From positions 1 to 60,133 of the forward strand of contig CALUVS010000008.1 of assembly GCA_944324265.1 (NCBI GenBank): DNA of 60,133 nt, given 5' to 3'. This DNA is from an uncultured Traorella sp. (GTDB lineage Bacteria > Bacillota_I > Bacilli_A > Erysipelotrichales > Erysipelotrichaceae). The position numbers and the translations under genes were made by a program. Of the stretch, positions 1 through 7,639 are shown in pieces (within the stretch, counting starts at the first letter, position 1; every line of letters starts with the position of its first letter). Below the pieces are notes generated by a model. That model searched no databases and was not told the origin of the DNA. It was given only the letters and a program-made list of their open reading frames with translations.

Positions 1-2
1 AT

Positions 3-78
3 GCCGACGTAGCACAGTCGGTAGTGCAACGCACTCGTAACGCGTAGGTCGGGGGTTCAAGTCCCTTCGTCGGCACCA
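3..78 (+). tRNA. tRNA-Thr (anticodon CGT)
   Basis: A 76-nt cloverleaf with encoded CCA. The 7-bp acceptor stem pairs 3-9 with 68-74, the D stem pairs GCAC/GTGC, the anticodon loop at 34-40 carries CGT, and the T arm is at 51-67. It reads ACG codons. The closing pair of the anticodon stem (A33, C41) is a mismatch. All other stems pair. Confidence 0.96.
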
Positions 79-87
79 TATGAAAAG

Positions 88-114
88 AAAAGCCTTGAAA
101 TAAGGCTTTTTTTG
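88..114 (+). terminator. Intrinsic terminator after tRNA-Thr
   Basis: Stem AAGCCTT (90-96) pairs with AAGGCTT (102-108), followed by a run of T. Confidence 0.85.
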
Positions 115-350
115 ATGTTTGAATCAGAAATGGTGTAATTTTGGTGAATAATTATATTGATTTCTTTCTGATTGCTGATTTACAGTTGCTTTACGAAAAA
201 GATTCAATGATGTATGATGACCTTGAAAGAGTTAGGTTAAATGGTGAAAAAGAAAATAACCCATTGATTATTGATGATGCATGGAATTTGCATCTCATAT
301 TTTCAAATAAAGAATTGAAAGAGATTATTAATTTACAGAAGGTGAACAAC

Positions 351-1154
351 ATGAAGAAAATACTTATGTGTTTATTGTCTCTAGGTTTAATAGCAGGATG
401 CACTCAGCAAGTACAAGAACGGCCGGAAGAACCACTGACAGTGGAAGAACCTGTAAATGAAGATAATGAACAAGATACAATTGAATATGTGAATAAAATA
501 GATGATACAAAAGATTGGATCTATTCTGATGAAGGATACTCACTCAATGAAAATAAAGATATAGAATCATGGCTTTTCGCATTCCCCAATAGGGATATTT
601 GTCCTTCAGAAAAGGTGTATATCAATATAGATAGTACAGATGCAGATGAATGGAATACTGAGCACAATTCTTATATTGCCGCTGACCTTGATGATTATCC
701 AGCTGGAACTCAAAGTACAACCGGCAGTTTGTGTCAAGATTACGAGTGGTATACTGTCGATGATACTTTGGTGCTTTTTTATCAAGAAGTCTTTAGTATT
801 TCTAAAATGGAAGTATATTTATTCGACTTAAAGAGTGGTAAACAAATCAATGTTGATGAACTGCTGGAGCGATTCGGCTATAATCAAAGCACTGCATCAG
901 AATTTGCAGAAAATACTTTGCTGCAAAAAAATTATGGTATACAAACTGATGATTTAAGAACTGAAGAAATGCAAGGATTTTTCTTCAATACACCGAGCTT
1001 TGAACCATATAAATCTTATTCCACCTTTATTGAAGAGGGATCGGTTTTATTTATTTCTCCATCTGGGAAATTATCATTACTTGTACAAATAACAAAATGG
1101 GATCCAGAAAGTTATAAAGATGTCTATTCTTTTGAAATCATTGAATTTGACTAA
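351..1154 (+). CDS. Putative lipoprotein, DUF3298-like C-terminal half
   Basis: A secreted lipoprotein of about 267 residues. It starts with a lipobox signal peptide (MKKILMCLLSLGLIAGC), then a Glu/Pro-rich linker. The ATG at 351 was chosen because AGAAGGTGA lies just upstream and the signal peptide begins there. The frame stays open upstream to a TTG at 141, but that stretch looks unrelated. The C-terminal half (a Phe-Asp-Leu-x-Ser-Gly-Lys segment followed by an acidic helix) weakly recalls the DUF3298 domain of PdaC/RsiV-type extracellular proteins. The function is unknown. It stands alone, after a tRNA and before a non-coding region. Confidence 0.75.
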   Translation: MKKILMCLLSLGLIAGCTQQVQERPEEPLTVEEPVNEDNEQDTIEYVNKIDDTKDWIYSDEGYSLNENKDIESWLFAFPNRDICPSEKVYINIDSTDADEWNTEHNSYIAADLDDYPAGTQSTTGSLCQDYEWYTVDDTLVLFYQEVFSISKMEVYLFDLKSGKQINVDELLERFGYNQSTASEFAENTLLQKNYGIQTDDLRTEEMQGFFFNTPSFEPYKSYSTFIEEGSVLFISPSGKLSLLVQITKWDPESYKDVYSFEIIEFD

Positions 1155-1460
1155 TATTAGGAGGAAAAATGTTCATTCAAAGCAGAATATGAATCTCTTT
1201 TGCTGAAAATACAGGAGATGCTGAAATGATTGGATATATTAAATTCTCAAGGTACCAAGAAAGTAAAAATAATTATATGATAAAATGTGTTTGAGGCAGA
1301 GAATGTGCTGCTATGCACCGTTAGGTCAAAAGAGATGTGGGATTGGCACTCCCACCAAACACAAAAATCTAATGCACATAATTATCTATCCTGAAATAGC
1401 TTGATTATATGATATAAATGGCATCAAATTATGTGAAATTTATTAGATTCTGTTATTCTG
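1155..1460 (+). other. Non-coding or decayed stretch
   Basis: No intact gene. A good ribosome binding site (AGGAGG, about 1160) and an ATG lead into a reading frame that stops within about seven codons, as in a decayed gene. A perfect 6-bp hairpin GTGGGA/TCCCAC lies at 1337-1355. It resembles the GTGGG/CCCAC hairpin that ends the RNA candidate further downstream. Confidence 0.4.
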
Positions 1461-1488
1461 TTGACAGAATGAGTGTATGGAATATAAT
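1461..1488 (+). promoter_or_regulatory. Promoter of an RNA gene candidate
   Basis: Consensus TTGACA at 1461-1466, a 16-bp spacer and consensus TATAAT at 1483-1488. No open reading frame of useful length follows. The expected start is near 1495. Confidence 0.8.
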
Positions 1489-1494
1489 TAAATT

Positions 1495-1602
1495 ACCGGA
1501 GGAAATTTTCCTCGACAGGTCAACAGAAATGACCGATCACATGGATTAAGCGTACTTGTAAGTACGTCGGATTTCTGGGAGTGGGGATTCCCACTTTTTT
1601 TA
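1495..1602 (+). ncRNA. Structured small RNA candidate, about 105 nt
   Basis: From the predicted start the sequence can form consecutive hairpins: GAGGAAA/TTTCCTC (about 1499-1514), GGTCA/TGACC (about 1518-1534), GTACTT/AAGTAC (about 1550-1563) and a terminal AGTGGG/CCCACT (1580-1595) followed by T residues. A consensus promoter and terminator bracket it, and it has no coding capacity. I do not recognise an Rfam family. It converges on the DUF3800 gene, whose stop codon lies in the terminator T-run. Confidence 0.55.
1580..1602 (+). terminator. Intrinsic terminator
   Basis: AGTGGG (1580-1585), loop GATT, CCCACT (1590-1595), then T6. It ends the small RNA candidate. Confidence 0.8.
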
Positions 1603-2328
1603 TGGAAAAAACTTAATGACCCAATTAAATTTCTGCAGTCTTTGAATGCGCTTGTCTTTTAATTCACTGTAGTACATAATTCTTCTTGTAGTTCCGGCAA
1701 TAATGTCCGCTGCTTGTATTGCAATGCATTTCTTTGAATCGATATAATTCACAGTGACATCAACATCTGATTGAAAGAGCGGAGCATGAAATACACCATA
1801 GTTAAAATTTATAATGCCGTATTTTATATCTTCGTATATGCTGTCTTTCAGATTGTAGTAACCATTTGATTTTGTAGTTTGTTGGTCAATATTAATGCAG
1901 ACTTTTATTTCTTTGCTTGAATCAATGATATTGTCATGAATAAGTGTTTTCAAAACCTCTTTTATTGTTATTTTCTGAACATAATCAATATATCTGCCTT
2001 TGCTTGATTTAGAAGACATAATATTAGAATATACCTTTGCATTCTCTACAACAAGTGAAAATACTTTGTATTTCTTGCATAGATTTATGATTCTTCTTCT
2101 ATCATTGTCATTTATTTTACTGCTTTTTATTTCAACACAATCTTTGCTGCAGAAATTATTTCTTTCTGAACAATAACTGCATCTTATGCTTTTGATTATG
2201 GCACGATATTGATTTGAAAATTTTTGTTTTTCACTTTGAGATGTAAAGATGATTCCGCCATAAACAAGATAGTTCTCTTTGTTCGTTAATTTTCCTGAAT
2301 CATCCATGAACATATATATTTCCTGCAT
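1600..2328 (-). CDS. DUF3800 domain protein
   Basis: A 242-residue protein with both hallmarks of DUF3800: an N-terminal FMDDSGK motif (the usual F-x-D-E/D-S-G) and a C-terminal QAADIIAG motif with acidic residues. The family is predicted to have an RNase H-like nuclease fold and is common in mobile and defence regions. The biochemical role is unproven. An insertion around residues 45-60 carries four cysteines spaced C-x2-C-x6-C-x3-C, which may bind zinc. AAGGAGGAATACAA precedes the ATG. It is transcribed alone, convergent with the small RNA candidate. Confidence 0.8.
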   Translation of the reverse strand: MQEIYMFMDDSGKLTNKENYLVYGGIIFTSQSEKQKFSNQYRAIIKSIRCSYCSERNNFCSKDCVEIKSSKINDNDRRRIINLCKKYKVFSLVVENAKVYSNIMSSKSSKGRYIDYVQKITIKEVLKTLIHDNIIDSSKEIKVCINIDQQTTKSNGYYNLKDSIYEDIKYGIINFNYGVFHAPLFQSDVDVTVNYIDSKKCIAIQAADIIAGTTRRIMYYSELKDKRIQRLQKFNWVIKFFP

Positions 2329-2509
2329 TTGTATTCCTCCTTAAATAAACTTTGTTGTAATCTTATGTATTATGCAATGTTTGGCCCAATTATATATATG
2401 TTCATCTTCTAAGGAATGAACAATGATCTTAGATATTTAAAGTACTGAACGTATATCAATTTAGTTTCTTTTTGAAAATAATTAATGATATAATCATAAA
2501 GGTGATATA

Positions 2510-2905
2510 ATGAAAAACATTAAAGTTGCAGCTGCAATTATTAAAAAAGGAAATGATATTTTAATTGCACAGCGTTTAAAAGGTGAATTTGCAGGTCAGT
2601 GGGAATTCCCGGGCGGTAAGATTGAAGAAAATGAAACAGCTGAACAAGCATTGAAGCGTGAGATCATGGAAGAAATGGAATTGCATATTCATGTAGATGA
2701 ATATTTGATGACTGCAGAATATGATTATGCTGCATTTCATTTATCGATGGATTGTTTTATATGCTCACTTCAAGATGAGAATATACAATTGCATGATCAT
2801 ACTGCAGTACAATGGATTCCGATGGACATAGATATAAATAAGATCAATTGGGTACCGGCAGATGTTCAAGTTATGCATGCCGTACAATCTTGGCATAACA
2901 GATAA
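2510..2905 (+). CDS. NUDIX hydrolase, MutT/NudG-like
   Basis: A 131-residue nucleotide pyrophosphohydrolase, probably cleaning the pool of oxidised or non-canonical (d)NTPs. The NUDIX box runs from GGKIEEN at about residue 37 to REIMEEMEL at about residue 51. The metal-binding REx2EE core is intact, while the consensus glycine after EE-x is replaced by Glu. A conserved WEFPGG segment precedes it. Length is typical of the MutT group. The ribosome binding site is weak (AAAGGTG). Confidence 0.88.
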   Translation: MKNIKVAAAIIKKGNDILIAQRLKGEFAGQWEFPGGKIEENETAEQALKREIMEEMELHIHVDEYLMTAEYDYAAFHLSMDCFICSLQDENIQLHDHTAVQWIPMDIDINKINWVPADVQVMHAVQSWHNR

Positions 2906-3003
2906 TCAAACCAGCAGCAATAGCTGCTTTATCTGTATAATAAAAGATTAGGTTGACACGATATGAAATATAAGGTATAGTGATGATGTAAGGAGGTGAT
3001 CAT

Positions 3004-4548
3004 ATGAATAAAATCACAGGTAATCAAGTCAATGAAGTCATTCAATCATATCAAAACAACCATTCAATTATCGAAACTGCAAAGAAGACCGGTATTTCTA
3101 CTGTTAAGGTACGCAAGATATTAATTACAGAAGGATTGTGGGAAAGCGACACAAGCAATAAGATCGGTGAACTGATTCAAAGAGGGATGAAGACAGAGGA
3201 AATTGCGAATACTTTATGTATGACAGTAAAAAATGTTCAAGCCTATATGCCCTATGAAAGAGGCTTATATGGCGGAGAAGAAGTATCAAAAGAGGCCATA
3301 CGTTCAGATAAATATAGAAATAGAATGAGAAAGGCTGCAGATATGCAGATGATAAAAACAAATCAAAGTATTGATCTATCAGAGAGGAGTGAAAAAATGA
3401 AAGACAATCAAGAAGTAAATAAAGTCATGAAATTGCAATTGGAATTAGATATGGAATTTGTAGAGGAAGAAGAAAAGAAAATTCTTCATAGACACGCTTA
3501 TGTAAATAAATCGATATCCAGGGATATTTTAGTTCCTGCAGATATTACTTTGCATGCTTTGCATTATGCGATTGTAAGAATGTTTGGATGGATGAATAGT
3601 CATCTGCATCATTTTAGTTTGCCGGATAATATCTTTGCGAAATTAACGAAAAACAAATTCATGACATGGTCAAAGATGGCAGGAATTTATTTTCGATTTC
3701 CTTCAGAAGATTTTGAAGATCTTTATTGGGATGATGATTATAAAGAAGGACAAAGTGTTAAATCTTGGATGAGAAAAAAATATACCGGTCCTTATAAATA
3801 TGGTGGTTTTGAAGAACATTATCTCATAAATCAGGAAAAAGTAAAAAATATGATTGAACAAAATGAAGAAATTATAGTTCAGAAGTTTCTCCTTCAATCA
3901 GAAAATCAACCTAAACCTTATAAAGTTAAATTAAAAGAAGCCACCGTAAACGAAGTAAAATATGCTTATATGGATTTTCAGTATTATGAATTGATTGAAA
4001 GATTACCTTTATCAGATATTATGTGTTTGTCTGAAGTTGATTTTTCAGCGATAAGAAATTATATAAAAAATAATACACCAAATGATTTGGATGATGTACT
4101 GGAAGAATATGATCAGCTATTATTTAAAAGTTCAATGAATAGACGCATGTACTTGGAAAGTCATAATATTCTTGCACTCCCTTTAACAAATCGATTGAAT
4201 TATGAATATGACTATGGGGATGGCTGGAAGGTTTCAATCACTTGTGAGGACATATACGAGAAGGATCATGATGGCAATTGGAGCGGAACATCTCAAAAAA
4301 TAGAAGATTCACTGATTGATGTTTGTGAAGAAGTTATAGCGAAACATCGTCCAATTTGCATTAAGAAAGATGGAATTGAACTTGTGGATGATGTAGGGGG
4401 GATTCATGGCTTCTGTGATTTCTTAAAGACAATCTACGAAATAGATATCAATGATGAAGAAGCTATACAAGAAAGAGAAAATATGCTTGATTGGGCTGAT
4501 ATGATGGGATGGACAGGAAGGAGGATTAGTCCGAAGCAGACATTATAA
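3004..4548 (+). CDS. Plasmid pRiA4b ORF-3-like protein with N-terminal HTH
   Basis: A 514-residue protein. Residues 1-90 hold two helix-turn-helix-like segments (SIIETAKKTGISTVKVRKIL and EEIANTLCMTVKNV). From about residue 140 it matches the pRiA4b ORF-3 / IS1096 passenger family, with the signatures LHALHYAIVRMFGW and SHLHHF and a late YEYDYGDGWKVSI. The domain is widespread, often beside mobile elements, and has no established function. The fusion to a DNA-binding head suggests regulation. An AGGAGGTGAT ribosome binding site precedes the ATG. Confidence 0.82.
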   Translation: MNKITGNQVNEVIQSYQNNHSIIETAKKTGISTVKVRKILITEGLWESDTSNKIGELIQRGMKTEEIANTLCMTVKNVQAYMPYERGLYGGEEVSKEAIRSDKYRNRMRKAADMQMIKTNQSIDLSERSEKMKDNQEVNKVMKLQLELDMEFVEEEEKKILHRHAYVNKSISRDILVPADITLHALHYAIVRMFGWMNSHLHHFSLPDNIFAKLTKNKFMTWSKMAGIYFRFPSEDFEDLYWDDDYKEGQSVKSWMRKKYTGPYKYGGFEEHYLINQEKVKNMIEQNEEIIVQKFLLQSENQPKPYKVKLKEATVNEVKYAYMDFQYYELIERLPLSDIMCLSEVDFSAIRNYIKNNTPNDLDDVLEEYDQLLFKSSMNRRMYLESHNILALPLTNRLNYEYDYGDGWKVSITCEDIYEKDHDGNWSGTSQKIEDSLIDVCEEVIAKHRPICIKKDGIELVDDVGGIHGFCDFLKTIYEIDINDEEAIQERENMLDWADMMGWTGRRISPKQTL

Positions 4549-4849
4549 GATTTAAAAGAAATACAATACTGTTAAGTTTTCTGTTATACGAAATATCCCC
4601 TGTGTGTTGCAGGGGATGTTTTATGCTGTGTTATTCATATGAAATTTGAGTTTAATCATTTACTGCAAATTATCGTTTCACACAATTTTATAAATTTACT
4701 GCTTTGAATGTAATAATTGATGTTATAATAATATTGTTTTATAACAGATAAAAAAGAATATATGGGACTTATTATTTATAATAGGCAAGAAATATGAACT
4801 ATAGAGATTAAAAAATCTCTTTAAAATAGAAAAGTGTAAGAGGGAAAAT
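4549..4849 (+). other. Intergenic region before the R-M operon
   Basis: No gene seen. It holds a GC-rich hairpin ATCCCCTG (4595-4602)/CAGGGGAT (4610-4617) that may terminate the upstream gene, TATAAT-like boxes near 4731 and 4778, and a hairpin AGAGATT (4803-4809)/AATCTCT (4814-4820) about 30 nt before the methylase start that could act in the leader. Confidence 0.5.
4595..4622 (+). terminator. Probable terminator
   Basis: Eight-bp stem ATCCCCTG/CAGGGGAT with a short, imperfect T stretch (GTTTTA). Confidence 0.55.
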
Positions 4850-6088
4850 ATGATTAATTATATTGATTTATGTAGTGGAATCGGAGGGTTTCATCAAGCA
4901 GTAGATAGAGTGTGTGAGAGAAGAAATATAAAATCATGCTGTTTATTTGCAGCTGATAATGACATAAGTGCAGCTAAAATTTATGAAAAAAATTATGGGA
5001 TCAATTCGTATTATGATTTAAAAGATGAAACTACCCACGATCTAATAAATAAATCAATACAAAATAAAGAAGTAACTTTTTTGTTTGCAGGGTTTCCGTG
5101 TCAGCCGTTTTCTAAAGCTGGTAACCAAGAAGGGTTTAAAAATGAGACAAAGGGTACTATATTCTTTGAAATAGAGAAAATAATTAGAAAACACAAACCG
5201 AAATTTGTTTTATTAGAAAATGTAAGAAATTTAGAAAAGCATGATAAAGGAAACACATGGGGAACAATTAAAGATAGCTTAATTAGATTAGGTTATATTG
5301 TGGATCATGTAATTCTTAGCCCAAATGAAATTGAAACAGCTTGTATTCCGGCATTACGTGATAGAATCTTTATCATTTGTTATCGACAAGATTTGGACAT
5401 TGTAGATCCAAATTATATATTTGGTGGAAAAAAATTCAAAAAAAAGGAAACGTCCATATATTTAGATAATGATATAGAAAGAGGATTAAATCCAGAATAT
5501 TTTAATATTAATTCTGAATCTGATTTAGATAGTGAAAAAATAGAGACAATAGAAATGTGGAATGATTTATACCACATGCTAAAAGATAATAATAGGAAGA
5601 TAATTAGTCCACTTTGGCCTAGTTATTTTAATTGTGATGTAGAAAGTTTAGATGAAGAAGAATGGAAAAAGAAACTGATTAAGAAGAATGTTGATTTTTA
5701 CCGTGCTAATAAGGACATTTATGATTTATGGTATAGTAAACACAAAAGCCATTTTGATACTTTGTCGAAATCAGATAGAAAATTTGAATGGAATGCGGGG
5801 GACAGTATTGATGATATTTGGCAAGGAATAATCCAATTTCGTCCATCAGGTGTAAGAGTAAAAAAACCAGATTTTATTCCTACTCTTGTAGCCATTAAAC
5901 AGACTCCAATTTTGGGAATTGAGAGAAGATATATGCAACCTGATGAAATGGCACGGATTTATGGTTTTAAATCACTGAATTTTGATGATCAGATATTAAG
6001 TGAAACATATAAACAACTAGGCAATACTGTAAGTGTTGATGTTGTCGAATATTTAATAAATCATATGTTAGAAGCAGTAGAGGGGTAG
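4850..6088 (+). CDS. DNA (cytosine-5) methyltransferase
   Basis: A 412-residue C5 methylase. Motif I is DLCSGIGGFHQA at about residue 6. The catalytic Cys lies in GFPCQPFS near residue 81, the ENV motif (LLENVRN) near residue 122, the target-recognition region fills the middle, and the C-terminal LGNTVSVDVVEYL is motif X. It transfers a methyl group from S-adenosylmethionine to cytosine and should protect host DNA. First gene of a four-gene run with gaps of a few bases at most (5 bp to the next gene). The recognition sequence cannot be read from the protein. AT-rich codon use fits recent acquisition. Confidence 0.93.
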   Translation: MINYIDLCSGIGGFHQAVDRVCERRNIKSCCLFAADNDISAAKIYEKNYGINSYYDLKDETTHDLINKSIQNKEVTFLFAGFPCQPFSKAGNQEGFKNETKGTIFFEIEKIIRKHKPKFVLLENVRNLEKHDKGNTWGTIKDSLIRLGYIVDHVILSPNEIETACIPALRDRIFIICYRQDLDIVDPNYIFGGKKFKKKETSIYLDNDIERGLNPEYFNINSESDLDSEKIETIEMWNDLYHMLKDNNRKIISPLWPSYFNCDVESLDEEEWKKKLIKKNVDFYRANKDIYDLWYSKHKSHFDTLSKSDRKFEWNAGDSIDDIWQGIIQFRPSGVRVKKPDFIPTLVAIKQTPILGIERRYMQPDEMARIYGFKSLNFDDQILSETYKQLGNTVSVDVVEYLINHMLEAVEG

Positions 6089-6093
6089 GATTT

Positions 6094-7638
6094 ATGGGAA
6101 GAAAAATTAATATAAGGCCAACAACAAGTGTTTATGCGACATATAAAAATATCAATTATGAGATTTGGACGGCAATAGCAGAATTTGTTGATAATTCTAC
6201 ACAGAGTTATTATGACAATAAAAAAGCATTACAGCAAAGTAAATATTGGGATAAATGTGTCATCCAAGTCAATTATGGAAAGGATGAAGAAGATAATTAT
6301 TATCTGGAAATAAGAGATAATGCTTTTGGAATGGATTTCAATGATTTTCAAAGAGCAATTATATTAGATAGTCCACCTAGAATTGCTTCAAGAAGTGAGT
6401 TTGGAATGGGATTGAAAACTGCTGCTTGTTGGTTCGGAAGGAAATGGTCTGTTGAATCTGTTGCCTTAGGCAGTGGGGTAAAATATCGTACCGTAGTAGA
6501 TGTTGATTTATTGAGTAAATACAAGTACGAGGAAATAGAGGTTGAAGAAATTAAATGTAATCCAAAAGAACATGGTACAGTTATCAGAATCTGGGATATG
6601 AACCGTAGTATAAGAGGGAGATCAGTAGGCAAAACTAAAGATATGCTGCGAGGAATGTATAGAGTAGATTTAAGAAGTGGTGAAGTAGAATTATATTATA
6701 ATGATGAAAAATTATATTTCAATGATCCAGAAGTTTATGAAGAAATTTCTGAAGATGGTAGTTTGATTCGTTGGGAAAATAAGGATATTAATTTTAGTAT
6801 CGAAAACAATAATAAGATATATCATGTGACTGGAACAATTGCAATTAGGAAAGTTGCATCTGTTGCTGAAGCAGGATTTACATTAATTAGAAGAGGAAGA
6901 GTTATCATTGGAGGATACGAAAACAATTATAGACCTGAAGAAATCTTTGGTAAATCTAATTCTTTTGAATATCAAAGATTATTTGGGGAATTAAACTTAG
7001 ATGATTGGCCTGTTGTTCAAACAAAAGATAATTTTGACTGGAATAATGGCTTAGAAGATTTATTAATAGATAAATTGAAGGAAATTTCGAAAGAGTATAT
7101 TTTAAAGGCCAGAAAAATTAGAAAAAGAAAAGTAATAGATGGGGCTTTAATCATTGATAATATGGTTGCTTCATTTGAAAAAGCTGGTGTTATTTCAAAT
7201 CCTATTGTTGAAAATTATATTGAGCATAATTCAAATAATATTGCTTTCAACGAAAGGAATGAAATATCTGAATTTGGCTCTGACGAAGAAAACCATGTTA
7301 TTATAAATCATAACGAAGCCAGGACGATAACTTTCAAGATTGGGGTTACCGAATATAAATTTAATCTAATTATAGATGATATAAATGTAAATGAAGAATG
7401 GTTAAAAATATTATCAGATCCTGAAAATGATACGTATACAATTAAGTGGAATGTTAAACATCCGTTTTTCAAAACATTGTCAAATGAACCAGAATTTGTT
7501 TCCAAAATGCAATCATTTATATTTGGGTTCGCAATTGCAGAAGTGCAGTCATTAAAGTTTGGACAAGATGGTTTGATCGAACCTAGTGCCATTAGAAAGA
7601 GTATGAATACTATATTAAAAAATATCGGGGGTGAGTAA
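6094..7638 (+). CDS. GHKL (MutL/MORC-like) ATPase of an R-M system
   Basis: A 514-residue protein whose N-terminal third is a GHKL/Hsp90-type ATPase: N-box EFVDNS near residue 30 (catalytic Glu and metal-binding Asn), G1 box DNAFGMD near residue 75, and lid/G2 box FGMGLKTAA near residue 104. The rest has no domain I recognise. Such ATPases next to a C5 methylase and a Z1 protein were predicted by Iyer, Abhiman and Aravind to be part of restriction systems from which eukaryotic MORC proteins derive. It is 5 bp after the methylase and abuts the Z1 gene. Confidence 0.88.
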   Translation: MGRKINIRPTTSVYATYKNINYEIWTAIAEFVDNSTQSYYDNKKALQQSKYWDKCVIQVNYGKDEEDNYYLEIRDNAFGMDFNDFQRAIILDSPPRIASRSEFGMGLKTAACWFGRKWSVESVALGSGVKYRTVVDVDLLSKYKYEEIEVEEIKCNPKEHGTVIRIWDMNRSIRGRSVGKTKDMLRGMYRVDLRSGEVELYYNDEKLYFNDPEVYEEISEDGSLIRWENKDINFSIENNNKIYHVTGTIAIRKVASVAEAGFTLIRRGRVIIGGYENNYRPEEIFGKSNSFEYQRLFGELNLDDWPVVQTKDNFDWNNGLEDLLIDKLKEISKEYILKARKIRKRKVIDGALIIDNMVASFEKAGVISNPIVENYIEHNSNNIAFNERNEISEFGSDEENHVIINHNEARTITFKIGVTEYKFNLIIDDINVNEEWLKILSDPENDTYTIKWNVKHPFFKTLSNEPEFVSKMQSFIFGFAIAEVQSLKFGQDGLIEPSAIRKSMNTILKNIGGE

Positions 7639-7639
7639 A

